From the NCBI GenBank assembly GCA_014650415.1, contig BMUX01000013.1, forward strand, positions 124,001 to 188,000: a stretch of DNA of 64,000 bases. The letters run 5' to 3'. The notes under the pieces were generated by a model that ran no database searches, had not been told where the DNA came from, and saw only the letters and a program-made list of their open reading frames with translations. This DNA is from Streptomyces spiroverticillatus. GTDB taxonomy: Bacteria; Actinomycetota; Actinomycetes; Streptomycetales; Streptomycetaceae. A program made the position numbers and the translations under genes. This document shows, one piece after another, positions 26,039-35,200 of the stretch; positions within the stretch are counted from its first letter, which is position 1, and each line of letters begins with the position of its first letter.

Positions 26039-26434
26039 CTAGCAGCCGCCGCTGGTCTTGTACTCGACAGTGGGCGAGGTGTGATCGCCATAGTGGATCC
26101 GGAAGTAGACGTGGTACTTCTCGTTCATGTTGAACTGACGCTTGACGTAGTTGTCATCAGCCCAGACGGGGACAACCTTCCAGTCGTCTTTGACGCCCTT
26201 GTAGTTGTACTCGACAAGGGGCCCGCGAAGGTCGTTCTTGACGTTGTCCCACACCTCCCACCAGTCTCCGCACGGAGAGAACCGCACGCCGGAGGAATTG
26301 CCCGCCGTCTGCGTCCAGTTGCGGTACGGCACGGCGGCCGCGGCCTGCGGTGCGGTGGTCAGCAGCAGGCCGGCTGCTGAGGCGGCGGCCCCGGCCGCGA
26401 GTAAGGCGCGGCGCTTGGTGATCCTCGATTTCAT
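26039..26434 (-). CDS. small secreted protein, unrecognised
   Basis: 131 residues with a strong signal peptide: KSRITKRR, a hydrophobic Ala/Leu run, and cleavage near PQAAAA. The mature ~98 residues are rich in Trp, Tyr and Asp (CGDWWEVWDNVKNDLRGP, then NEKYHVYFRIHYGDHTSP) and have two cysteines, one in SPCGDWW and one as the last residue, likely forming one disulfide. It looks beta-rich. I do not recognise the family. ATG 26434 follows GGGGG by about 6 nt; ATG 26446 is possible. It stands alone between two apparent gene remnants. Confidence 0.75.
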   Translation of the reverse strand: MKSRITKRRALLAAGAAASAAGLLLTTAPQAAAAVPYRNWTQTAGNSSGVRFSPCGDWWEVWDNVKNDLRGPLVEYNYKGVKDDWKVVPVWADDNYVKRQFNMNEKYHVYFRIHYGDHTSPTVEYKTSGGC

Positions 26435-26513
26435 GTGAACCCCCATGTCTGTCAACGGACGTTAAAAAAGCTAGGAGTTGGGGGGCGGAGGGGCATCAGG
26501 GCTGCCACTGAAC

Positions 26514-26533
26514 CCGTGTCAGTGGTGACACGG
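26514..26533. promoter_or_regulatory. palindrome upstream of the secreted protein gene
   Basis: CCGTGTCA-GTGG-TGACACGG is a perfect 8-bp inverted repeat about 80 bp before the start at 26434. It could be an operator or a stem-loop; the regulator is unknown. Confidence 0.4.
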
Positions 26534-26582
26534 AGGCTGCAGAGCCTGACAGTTCACCAGCACCGAAGTCATGCGGGGGTGA

Positions 26583-26744
26583 TCTCATGGGCCCCAGCTC
26601 GTCACCGCGTCCGACGCCGCCGAGTACACCGGGCGATCCGCCGGCAACGCCGAGGGCGACGGCGTCACCCGCAAGAACGGCGATCTGTTCGGCTCGGAGC
26701 ACGGCGACAAGGCCGTGGCAGTGATCAACGAGATCAACAAGTAG
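26583..26744 (+). pseudogene. C-terminal remnant of a larger gene
   Basis: A 53-codon open frame runs from just after a TGA at 26580 to TAG at 26742-26744, with no start codon before its last few residues. The translation LVTASDAAEYTGRSAGNAEG continues DGVTRKNGDLFGSEHG and ends INEINK. Codon positions are typical Streptomyces and the sequence is not low-complexity, so it looks like the tail of a lost protein. A good terminator hairpin follows at once, as after a real gene. Family not recognised. Confidence 0.45.
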
Positions 26745-26758
26745 GCCACGCGGCCCGA

Positions 26759-26794
26759 GGGATTCCGCGGCCGGGCGACCGGCTGCGGAACCCC
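26759..26794 (+). terminator. long hairpin between the remnant and the next minus-strand gene
   Basis: GGGATTCCGCGGCCGG (26759-26774) pairs with CCGGCTGCGGAACCCC (26779-26794) apart from two wobble positions, loop GCGA. It can serve both strands. Confidence 0.85.
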
Positions 26795-26810
26795 TTCGTC
26801 GTACGCACCT

Positions 26811-27131
26811 TCAGTCCCGCTTGACCATGCCCGGGTCGACCTCGGCGGCGTCCGGTGCGTTGGCGTGCACTTGGGACAGGTACCGGCCGCGGATCTCCTC
26901 CGTCGTCAGCAGCTCCCAGCCGTCCGGTTTGGTCGTGCCCGCCCTGCGCAGCTCGGCCGTCCACGCGGTCACGAGCCCTTCGCGGGTCTGCGGGACGTCC
27001 GACGTGGCCGCGGACTGAGGCTGGACGGTCACTTCCGGACCGTCGTCCGCCGAGCCGGCCACCGCGAACGCCGCCCCCGCTCCCAGCAGGAACGTCGCGG
27101 CGCCCAGAACCCACACCTTCTTGCCTGTCAC
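26811..27131 (-). CDS. small membrane-anchored or secreted protein, unknown
   Basis: 106 residues: VTGKKVWVLGAATFLLGAGA forms one N-terminal hydrophobic helix, signal or anchor, then a soluble part with GLVTAWTAELRRAGTTKPDG and WELLTTEEIRGRYLSQVHA. No cysteines. I chose the GTG at 27129-27131, preceded by GGAGAGG; the longer frame adds Arg/Pro noise. No family recognised. It stands alone. Confidence 0.68.
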   Translation of the reverse strand: MTGKKVWVLGAATFLLGAGAAFAVAGSADDGPEVTVQPQSAATSDVPQTREGLVTAWTAELRRAGTTKPDGWELLTTEEIRGRYLSQVHANAPDAAEVDPGMVKRD

Positions 27132-27253
27132 TGTGATCCTCTCCGCGCCGGGGCGGTCCCGTCGTGCACATGGCGGCGAAGCCGGGTACGACTCTGGGAC
27201 GCGCAAGCGGACGGATCGGTTCACGGGCCTGGTCGGCGGGAGCGCCGACAGCG

Positions 27254-27278
27254 ACGCCGCCCGGGTGCCGGGCGGCGT
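27254..27278 (-). terminator. hairpin after the glutathione peroxidase gene
   Basis: ACGCCGCCCGG (27254-27264) pairs with CCGGGCGGCGT (27268-27278), loop GTG, 11 bp past the stop of the minus-strand gene. Confidence 0.75.
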
Positions 27279-27288
27279 GCTGGGCCGG

Positions 27289-27777
27289 TCAGGCCGGCAG
27301 GTTGGCCTCGATGGCGGAGACGAGCACGGTGTCGCCCGGTTCCGTGCGGGGGCGGAAGCGGGCGACGGGCTCGCCGGCGGGGGAGAGGAGGAACTTCTCG
27401 AAGTTCCACTGGACGTCGCCGGACTCGCCGTCCGCGTCCGCGAGCTTGGTCAGCTCGGTGTAGAGGGGGTGCCGGTGTTCGCCGTTGACCTCGATCTTCT
27501 CCAGGAGGGGGAAGGTCACGCCGTAGCTCGCGGAGCAGAAGGTGGCGATCTCCTCCGCGCTGCCCGGCTCCTGGCCCGCGAACTGGTTGCACGGCACGCC
27601 GAGGACCGTGAAGCCGCGGTCGCCGTAGGTCTTCTGGAGCTCCTCCAGGCCCGCGTACTGCGGGGTCAGACCGCACTTCGAGGCGACGTTGACGATCAGC
27701 ACGGCCTTGCCCTTGTGGGCGGACAGGCTCGTCGGTGCGCCGTCCAGGGTGTGCAGCGGGATGTCGTACAGGCTCAT
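27289..27777 (-). CDS. glutathione peroxidase-family thiol peroxidase
   Basis: 162 residues, cytosolic. Catalytic motif NVASKCGLTPQY has Cys rather than selenocysteine; the tetrad partners are in GVPCNQFAGQEPG (Gln) and VQWNFEKFLL (Trp, Asn). The second Cys in CNQF and a third in ATFCSASYG suggest a thioredoxin- or mycothiol-linked enzyme, as actinomycetes lack glutathione. AGGAGAGG precedes the ATG at 27775-27777. Confidence 0.93.
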   Translation of the reverse strand: MSLYDIPLHTLDGAPTSLSAHKGKAVLIVNVASKCGLTPQYAGLEELQKTYGDRGFTVLGVPCNQFAGQEPGSAEEIATFCSASYGVTFPLLEKIEVNGEHRHPLYTELTKLADADGESGDVQWNFEKFLLSPAGEPVARFRPRTEPGDTVLVSAIEANLPA

Positions 27778-27851
27778 GAGGCCTCTCCTCCTGATGCGTC
27801 CGGCGTGATTCGTCGGAGACCAACCGCAGGCTATCCCCGGCGGCGCCCCGG

Positions 27852-28751
27852 TCAGGCGGCCGCCCCCGTGAGAATGACGGAGCGGGAGAGGTTGCGGGGG
27901 CGGTCGGGGTTCATCCGGCGGCGGGCGGCCAGTTCCACGGCCAGGCGCTGGGCGCGGACCAGGGAGGCCACCGGGTCGAGCGCGTCGGCGGTGAAGAGGG
28001 CGCCGGTCGCCGTCACCTCGTCCTCCAGGCCGGCCGGGGGCTCGCCGAAGGACCAGACGAGGCTGTTCTCGTCGCTGATGCTGATGGGTCCGTGGCGGTA
28101 CTCCATCGCCGCGTACGACTCCGTCCAGGCGCGGGCCGCCTCGCGCAGCTTCAGCGCCGCCTCGTCGGCCAGGCCGACGGTCCAGCCGCGGCCCAGGAAG
28201 GTGAACTGGCCGCGGTGCGCCCAGGCGAGGGGGAGGGGTTCCTCGACGGCGAGTTCGCCGTCCGCGACCGAGGCGCTCAGGTCGAAACCGAGCCCCGCGC
28301 GCAGGAGTTGGAGGGCGGTCGTGGCGAATCGGGTCTGCACGACGGACTTCTCGTCGGCGAAGGACAGGTCCACGAGCGCGTTCGCGCAGTCGGCGACCGG
28401 GCCGTCCGGGACCCCGGTCAGCGCGACGGTCGGGATGCGGCCGTGCACCTCGTCGAGGAGGGCGAGGACCTCGGTCGTCGTGCCGGAGCGGGTGATGGCG
28501 ACGATACGGTCGTACGGTCGGGCCAGCGCGGCCTCGGAGGCGGCGTACGCGTCGGTCTCGCCCTGGCCCGCACGCTCGCGGAGCACCGCGTAGGCGCGCG
28601 CCATGTAGAACGACGTGCCGCAGCCGACGACGGCGACCCGCTCGCCGGGCTGCGGCAGGCCGTGTCCGACGACGGCGGCCAGTTCGGCGGCCCGCGTCCA
28701 GCAGGCGGGCTGCGAGGCGATCTCGGCGGTGACGTGGGCTGCGGCGGTCAT
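27852..28751 (-). CDS. SIS-domain sugar phosphate isomerase/deaminase-like protein
   Basis: 299 residues with two SIS domains as in the isomerase half of GlmS and in AgaS. Phosphosugar-binding loops: VGCGTSFYMARA and ITRSGTTTEVLA; the second domain has LGRGWTVGLADEAALKLRE and MEYRHGPISISDE. It lacks the GlmS glutaminase domain, so ammonia transfer from glutamine is unlikely. GGGGGA precedes the ATG at 28749-28751. Divergent from a D-2-hydroxyacid dehydrogenase over an A/T-richer regulatory gap. Probably amino-sugar metabolism; substrate unknown. Confidence 0.85.
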   Translation of the reverse strand: MTAAAHVTAEIASQPACWTRAAELAAVVGHGLPQPGERVAVVGCGTSFYMARAYAVLRERAGQGETDAYAASEAALARPYDRIVAITRSGTTTEVLALLDEVHGRIPTVALTGVPDGPVADCANALVDLSFADEKSVVQTRFATTALQLLRAGLGFDLSASVADGELAVEEPLPLAWAHRGQFTFLGRGWTVGLADEAALKLREAARAWTESYAAMEYRHGPISISDENSLVWSFGEPPAGLEDEVTATGALFTADALDPVASLVRAQRLAVELAARRRMNPDRPRNLSRSVILTGAAA

Positions 28752-28843
28752 GGTGCGTCCCCCAGGGGTGCGGCAGGAGTGTGGGTCCCGGTGTGAATGC
28801 GTGGTGCGTGCTGGCCTGATTTTGGTGGTGGGGTGGAGATCGC

Positions 28844-28937
28844 GCAATGAGCAATCAGACAGCAATGGGGGAGTAATTGGCCGGGGCAGGGGTGATTGAT
28901 CATTGATTGCTCTGGTCGTGTCTCTCACTATGGCTAC
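28844..28937 (+). promoter_or_regulatory. A/T-rich divergent regulatory region with GCAAT repeats
   Basis: GCAAT occurs at 28844, 28851 and 28862, and its inverse ATTGC at 28906-28910; GCAATCA (28851) and TGATTGC (28904) are exact inverse copies. TTGATT (28903-28908), 17 bp, CACTAT (28926-28931) make a promoter that places the transcript start at or next to the GTG at 28938, so the dehydrogenase mRNA is probably leaderless. Confidence 0.45.
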
Positions 28938-29909
28938 GTGACCACTTCAACTGGCCGTCCCACAGCCCTGATTGCGATGCGCGCGGACGTCGCGGCACTG
29001 GCCCTGCCCGAGGACGTGCGGGCAACCCTCGCCGCGTTCTGCGACCTCACGGACTCGATGGCCGAGGCGGACCTCATGATCACCGGATGGGGCTGCCCGC
29101 CGGTGGACGCCGCCGCCCTGGCCGGCGCGCCCCGGCTGCGGGCGGCCTTCCACGCGGCGGGCTCGGTCAAGCAGGTCTACGCCCCCGAGGTGTGGGAGCG
29201 CGGCATCGTCGTCTCCTCCGCCGCCTCCGCCAATGCCGGACCGGTCGCCGACTACACCGTCTCCGCGATCCGGCTGGCCGCCAAACGAGCCTTCCGGCTC
29301 GCCGCCGACTACCGGGCGGGGCGACCGCAGGACCTCACCGTCAGCCCGTGCACCGGGCGCGCGACCCGCACGGTGGGTGTCGTCGGGGCTTCGCACATCG
29401 GGCGGCTGGTGCTGGAGCGGCTGGCGGACGCGGGGGTACGGCTCGTGGTCAGCGACCCGTATCTGGCGAAGGAGGACGCAGCCGGGCTGGGGGCCGAACT
29501 CCTGCCCCTGGACGACCTGTTGGCGCAGTCCGACGTCGTCACCCTGCACGCCCCGATGCTCCCCGAGACCCGCCACCTGATCGACGCCCGCGCCCTGGAG
29601 CTGATGCGCGACGGCGCGGTGCTCATCAACACCGCACGCGGCGGCCTCGTCGACACCGAAGCGCTCACCGCGCACTGCGCACGCGGGCGCGTCGACGCCG
29701 TCCTGGACGTCACCGCCCCGGAACCCCTCCCGCCCGGCCACCCCCTGCTCGCCCTCCCCAACGTGCTGGTCACCCCGCACATCGCCGGGGCGATGGGCAC
29801 CGAGGTGCGGCTGCTGGGCGCGTTCGCGGTGGAGGAGGCACGGAGGTTCGTCGCGGGGGAGGAGCTGCGGGGCGAAGTCCGGGCGGCGGACCTGCACCGG
29901 ATCGCCTGA
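28938..29909 (+). CDS. D-isomer 2-hydroxyacid dehydrogenase
   Basis: NAD-linked dehydrogenase, 323 residues. The Rossmann loop GVVGASHIGRLVLERL is a variant of GLGxIG; active-site residues are the Arg in NTARGGLVDTE, the Glu in VTAPEPLPPGHPL and the His in TPHIAGAMG. The N-terminal substrate domain has ITGWGCPPVDAA. GTG 28938 has no ribosome site but a promoter whose start point coincides; the longer frame from 28896 would run through that promoter. Divergent from the SIS protein. Substrate unknown. Confidence 0.87.
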   Translation: MTTSTGRPTALIAMRADVAALALPEDVRATLAAFCDLTDSMAEADLMITGWGCPPVDAAALAGAPRLRAAFHAAGSVKQVYAPEVWERGIVVSSAASANAGPVADYTVSAIRLAAKRAFRLAADYRAGRPQDLTVSPCTGRATRTVGVVGASHIGRLVLERLADAGVRLVVSDPYLAKEDAAGLGAELLPLDDLLAQSDVVTLHAPMLPETRHLIDARALELMRDGAVLINTARGGLVDTEALTAHCARGRVDAVLDVTAPEPLPPGHPLLALPNVLVTPHIAGAMGTEVRLLGAFAVEEARRFVAGEELRGEVRAADLHRIA

Positions 29910-29959
29910 GCCGCCTCGTTCACGGGGGCGTTGTCAGTGGTGCGTCCTACGCTCGTTCC

Positions 29960-31048
29960 ATGAGTACGGAGGTGCGTGACCCGGGGACGGCCGAGTTCGA
30001 GCGGCTCGCCGCACGGGGGCGCCTGCCCGCTCTCGCACACGGGGTACTGCACCTGGCTTGCCGCAACGGGGCGTCGACAGGGCCCGGCCCGCCCGTCATG
30101 GCCTTCCTGCACGCGCTGCCCGACGCCGACCGGCTGGCCCTCGGCCGGATCTGGGCGCACTGGCTGCCGAGAGTCCCGCTGCACGGCACCCGCACCTTCG
30201 AGGAGTTCGGCCGTACCCCCACCCAGGTGCGCACCGAGCTCCTCACCCTGGCCAGTGGCATCGTCCGGGGCCTGGACGGCGGTCTCCTCGCCGCGCAGCG
30301 GTGCGAGCGGCTGGACGGGCTCAGTCGCCTGTACGAGATCGGGCCCGGCACCCGGGACTGGGAACTGGCCCTCGCCGAGCTGGACGCCGGCCGTCCGCCC
30401 GGCCCCGCCGTCGTCGCGGTGTTCCGCCGCACGGCCCTCGCCCCCGGCGCCCCGCCCGCTCTCCGCGAGGCCGCCGCCGTGCTGCCGGGGCCCGCGCTCA
30501 ACCCCGGTGAGGCCTGGGCGGACCTGGCCCTGCGCGAGGCGTCCGCCGGACCGCTGGAGGCCCTCCTCGCCCACCCCGCGCCACCCACCGCCCGCACTCC
30601 CTCCGCCCGGTGGGCCCGCACCGCCCGCACCGTGCTCGCCCGGGCCGGGCCGGAGGTGTCCCGGCAGCGTCTGCACGGCTGGTGCGCGGCGTTCGGCCTG
30701 CCCCGCACGGTGCCGCTGTCCGCCCACCGCAGCGTGCACCCCGACACCGGGCACCCGCCCGATCCGTACAACTGCCTGGTCCTGCGCGGAGCGGCCTGGT
30801 CACTCGGACTGCTGCCGCCCCGTCCCGGCACGGCGCACGCCCTGGCCGCACTCGCCATCACGGCCCTGCGCCCGCTGCGGGACGGGAGGAGGACCGCCCC
30901 GGGCGTGGCCGACGCCGCCATCACCGCCCTGGCCCTCACGGGCGGCGACCCCACCGCCCGTGACCAACTGACCGACCTCGCCCACCGGGTGACCCACCGT
31001 CCCACCGCCCGCCGCATCGCCGCCGCCCTCGACCAGCAGGGACGGTGA
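29960..31048 (+). CDS. hypothetical protein, 362 residues
   Basis: I do not recognise this protein. It is soluble, alpha-rich by composition, with many Ala, Pro and Arg; no signal peptide or membrane segment. Its middle contains LGRIWAHWLPRVPLHGTRTF, a RTELLTLASGIVRGLDGG segment and a C-terminal HPPDPYNCLVLRGAAWSL block, which read like conserved sequence. The ATG at 29960 has no Shine-Dalgarno but TACGCT 6 nt upstream, so it may be leaderless. It is convergent with the GntR/LacI regulator, 3 bp apart. Confidence 0.72.
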   Translation: MSTEVRDPGTAEFERLAARGRLPALAHGVLHLACRNGASTGPGPPVMAFLHALPDADRLALGRIWAHWLPRVPLHGTRTFEEFGRTPTQVRTELLTLASGIVRGLDGGLLAAQRCERLDGLSRLYEIGPGTRDWELALAELDAGRPPGPAVVAVFRRTALAPGAPPALREAAAVLPGPALNPGEAWADLALREASAGPLEALLAHPAPPTARTPSARWARTARTVLARAGPEVSRQRLHGWCAAFGLPRTVPLSAHRSVHPDTGHPPDPYNCLVLRGAAWSLGLLPPRPGTAHALAALAITALRPLRDGRRTAPGVADAAITALALTGGDPTARDQLTDLAHRVTHRPTARRIAAALDQQGR

Positions 31049-31051
31049 CGC

Positions 31052-32137
31052 CTACTCCCGCCGCGCCCCGCACGACGCCCGCACCACCAGATTCGGCCGC
31101 AACTGCACCTGGTGCAGCGGCGACGCGTCGCCCTCCGCCAGCCGCCGCAGCAGGATCTGCGCCGCCAGCCGCCCCACCTGGAACTTCGGCGGCGACACGG
31201 CGGTCAGCGGAATCTCCGCCACGTCCGCGAACTCGTTGTCGTAGCTGACCAGCGCCAGATCGTCCGGCACCCGCAGCCCGGCCCGCCGGGCCGCCGACTG
31301 GATCAGCGCCGCCTCCCGGTCCCCGAAGCACAGCGCCCCGCTCACCCCGCCCGCGACCAGCGCCGCCACCGCCGCGTCCGCCCGCGCCGGGGTCCACGCG
31401 TCCATCACGTCCGCGTCGTGCACCGGCTCCCGCAGCCCGAAGTCCGCGACGGCACGCGCGAATCCGGACCGGATGGGGGCCGCCGTCGCCGCGTCCGTGC
31501 GGACCACCAGGCCGAGGCGTTCGTGGCCGAGCGCACGCAGGTGCCGCACCGCTTCGTACGCCCCGCCCTCGTGGTCCGTGCACACGTGCTCCGTCGGGTC
31601 GCCGGGGCCCGCCGCCGTCAGCCGCCGCTCCACCAGCACCGCGGGCACCGGCAGCCCCAGCAGCTCCTCCGCCCGCCGCGCCGGATCGCCCTCGTCGTGC
31701 AGGCCCGGGACCAGCAGCAGGCCGTGCACCCCGGACAGGAGGAGTTCCGCGATGGCGTCGTCCTCGGCCTGGCGGTCGTAGTGCGAGCAGGCCAGCACGA
31801 ATTGCGCCCCCGCCTCCGACAGCACTTCCTGGATGCCCTGGAGGACCCGCGGATAGTAGAGCGTCGTGTCCGGGACCAGCACGCCGACGATCCGCCGGTG
31901 GTGCGGCACCCCCGGGACCCGGCCCAGCGCGAACGTGCCCGCGCCCTGCCGCCGCTCCACCATGCCCTGCGCGACCAGGTCCTCGTACGCCCGGCGCACC
32001 GTCGTCACCGACAGACCCGTCTCGGCGGCCAGCGCCCGCTCGGTGGGGAGCTTGCTGCCGGGCGGCCAGGTGCCGTCCTGGATGCCGCGCCGCAGGTCGG
32101 CCGTCAGCTTGCGGAACTTCAGTTCTCTGGCGGTCAC
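31052..32137 (-). CDS. GntR-type HTH / LacI-type sensor transcriptional regulator
   Basis: 361 residues: an N-terminal GntR winged helix (LRRGIQDGTWPPGSKLPTER, then ALAAETGLSVTTVRRAYEDL) fused to a periplasmic-binding-protein-like sensor of the LacI/GalR type (RIVGVLVPDTTLYYP, HVCTDHEGGAYEAVRHL, DDLALVSYDNEFADVA). This is the AraR-like architecture. GTG 32137 follows GGGGGC. It is divergent from the PL8 lyase and GH16 genes over ~100 bp, so it is their probable sugar-responsive repressor. Confidence 0.9.
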   Translation of the reverse strand: MTARELKFRKLTADLRRGIQDGTWPPGSKLPTERALAAETGLSVTTVRRAYEDLVAQGMVERRQGAGTFALGRVPGVPHHRRIVGVLVPDTTLYYPRVLQGIQEVLSEAGAQFVLACSHYDRQAEDDAIAELLLSGVHGLLLVPGLHDEGDPARRAEELLGLPVPAVLVERRLTAAGPGDPTEHVCTDHEGGAYEAVRHLRALGHERLGLVVRTDAATAAPIRSGFARAVADFGLREPVHDADVMDAWTPARADAAVAALVAGGVSGALCFGDREAALIQSAARRAGLRVPDDLALVSYDNEFADVAEIPLTAVSPPKFQVGRLAAQILLRRLAEGDASPLHQVQLRPNLVVRASCGARRE

Positions 32138-32238
32138 AGTTGCCCCCGGCTTCGTAATGCTCCTTGAATCCTATTCTCATCACTCCCTAGCGTCCGCAGG
32201 CAATTCGGCCGCCCGCCCCCGCACGCTGGGAGTCCCCC

Positions 32239-35200
32239 GTGAACCGCCCCGCCACCCCTGTGTCCCGCCGTCGCCTCCTCGCGTACGGCGCCGCCGCGAC
32301 CGGTGCCGTCGCCCTGCCCTTCACCGCCGTCCCACAGGCGCAGGCGGCCGGGCCCGGCGACGTACTCCCGCACGAAGGCGACGTACCCCTGCACGAGCTC
32401 GAAGAGCGGGCGCTCGCGCTCCAGCCGCCCGCGTTCCTGCTGGAGACCGCCGTGCCCCGGCAGTTCACCGCCGGGCGGGGCAGCACGCTGGCGATCAGCG
32501 ACGCCCGCTCCGTGTGCGGCACGCACGCCCTGCGCTGGGACCACGGGACCCGCTCGACGGTCACCGTCGACGCCGACCTCGGCTGGGCCCCCGACCCGTA
32601 CGAGCCCCGGCCGCTCGCCGACCAGCAGTGGCAGGGCACCGTCGACACCTTCTCCGTCTGGATCTACAACGAGAAGGCCGTCGACGACGTCGTCCGCTTC
32701 GAGTTCGGACGCGGTGAACGCACCGACTGCCACCTGGAGTTCGACCTGAACTTCACCGGGTGGCGGACCGTGTGGGCCCGGTACGCGTACGACATGAAGG
32801 GCCGCCCGCGCCCCGGCATGGACACGATGCGCATCGTCGCCCCGCGCCGCGCCGGCACCCTCTACCTCGACCAGCTCCTCCTCAACGTCGCCCTGCGCCC
32901 CGACGCCCCCACCCGCGACGTCCACGCCCCCGACATCTGCGTCGAGGGCGACGACTGGGACCAGCAGCACTGGCAGGCCCTCTACCTCTTCGACCGCATC
33001 CTGCGCCGCACCCGCATCCCCGCACCGCGCCCCAGCGCAGCCGAAAGCGCAGCCCTCCAAGCCCTGATCACCCGCTACCACGACGACTACCTCGCCGCCT
33101 CCGTCAAGGTCGACGACGCCTACGTCACCACCCTCACCACGCAGACCGACGCCCTGCTCACCGGCCGCCCCGTCTTCTCGTACCAGGCGCAGATCTACCC
33201 GCCCGCCCTCGCCGCCGACCTGAAGAAGTTCGTCGGCGCCTTCACCCTGCGCGCCGTCACCGACCTCCAGCAGAAGATCGCCCAGGCGTACGACGCGGCT
33301 TCGGCGGCCCACCGGCCCGCCCTGGGGAAGCTGTACATCAGGCTCGTCGAGCGGCTCCGCGAGCAGGGCTGGACGTACGGCAGCTGCCTCGGCACCATCC
33401 ACCACCTCGGCTACGACATCCGGGGCTACTACGACTCCGTCTTCCTCATGCGGGAAGTCCTGCGCGAGGCGGGCCTGTTGGAGGCGGTGCGCGCCGACCT
33501 CACCTGGCTGTGCGGCTTCGGCCGGCTCTTCCGGGGCCTGGAGCACCGCAACGCGCACGGCTCCACCGCCGACATCCTCAACACCACCGCGCGCGGCAAG
33601 CTGGCCGTCGCCCTCCTCCAGGACACCGAGGCCAAGCAGGTCGCCTGCCTCAAGGTGCTGCGCGACTGGCTCGGCCAGTACCTCCTGCCCACCGACGGCA
33701 TCCAGGACGGTCTGAAGACCGACGGCACCACCTTCCACCACGTCGGCTTCTTCCCCGACTACGCCCGCGACGGCTTCACCGGCTTCGCACCGCTCGTGTA
33801 CGTCATGAGCGGCGGCCTCTTCCGGATTCCGACGAAGGGTCACGAGGCCCTGAAGCAGGCCGTGTTGACGATGCGCGTCGTCGCCAACACCTCGCACTGG
33901 CCGATCTCCCTCTCCGGGCGCAACCCGATCGGCACCACCGGCCTTCAGATCACCCCCTTCCAGTGGCTCGCCATCGCCGGAACCCCCGACGGAAAAGAGC
34001 CCTTCGACCCCGAACTCGGCGCGGCGTTCCTGCGGTTGCTCCCCGCGAGCCCGAATTCCGCCCAGAAGAAGATCGCGGCGCAGCTCGCCGCCGCGAACAT
34101 CACCGCCGAGAAGGCCCCGTCCGGAGCCTGGGCGTACAACTACGGCGCACTCGCCGTGCAGCGCCGCGACGACTGGCAGGTCACCGTGCGCGGCCACAAC
34201 CGCTACCTGTGGTCCACGGAGATCTACGACGGCTCCAACTGGTACGGCCGCTACAACACCTACGGCCAGATCCAGGTCCTGCACCGCGGTCCCACCCCGA
34301 ACGCCCCCGTCACCAACCTCGACAGCGGCTACAGCCACGACGGCTACGACTGGAACCGCCGCCCCGGCACCACCACCCTCCACAAGCCGTGGAACCTCCT
34401 CAAGGGCGACCTCACCGGTGCCATCGAGGAGGTCATGCTGAGCGAGGAGGCCTTCGCGGGCGGCCACACCATCGACGGCCGCAACGGCATGTTCGCGATG
34501 CGGCTGCGCGAGATCCCCAAGTACGACGCCAGCCACCGCGCCCGCACGTCCGTCTTCCTCTTCGACAACCGGGTGATCGCGCTGGGCTCCGGCATCGAGA
34601 ACACCGACGCCGTCCACGAGACCGAGACGACGCTCTTCCAGTCCCGCCTCGCGACCCGGGAAGCCCCCACCCACGTGGGAGGTCCGACGCCGGTCACCGC
34701 CTTCCCGTACGAGCATCAAGGGGCAAGCGCTGCCTGGCTGTTGGACGCCACCGGCCTCGGCTACTACCTGCCCGCCGGGCAGCGGCTCTCCCTCACCCGC
34801 ACCGCCCAGACCTCCCGCCACCACGGCACCGACGCCGAGACCCGGGGCGACTTCGCCACCGCCTGGCTGCGGCACGGCACCGCCCCGCGCGGCGCCTCGT
34901 ACCACTACGCGACCGTCGTCGGCGCGACGCCCGAGTCGATGGCCGCGTTCGCCGCCGACATGGCGGACGCCGGGCGGGCCCCGTACACCGTCGTACGGCA
35001 CGACGACACCGCCCACGTCGTACGGGACCGGGCCACCGGAATCACCGGGTACGCGGTGTTCGACGCGACACGCGCCCTCACCGACTCCACCGTCGTACGG
35101 GCCGTGGACACCCCGTCGATGCTGCTGGTCCGCACCGAGACCTCCGGGGCCCTCGTGCTGTCCGTGTGCGACCCGGACCTGCGGCTGTACGCGGGCCGCG

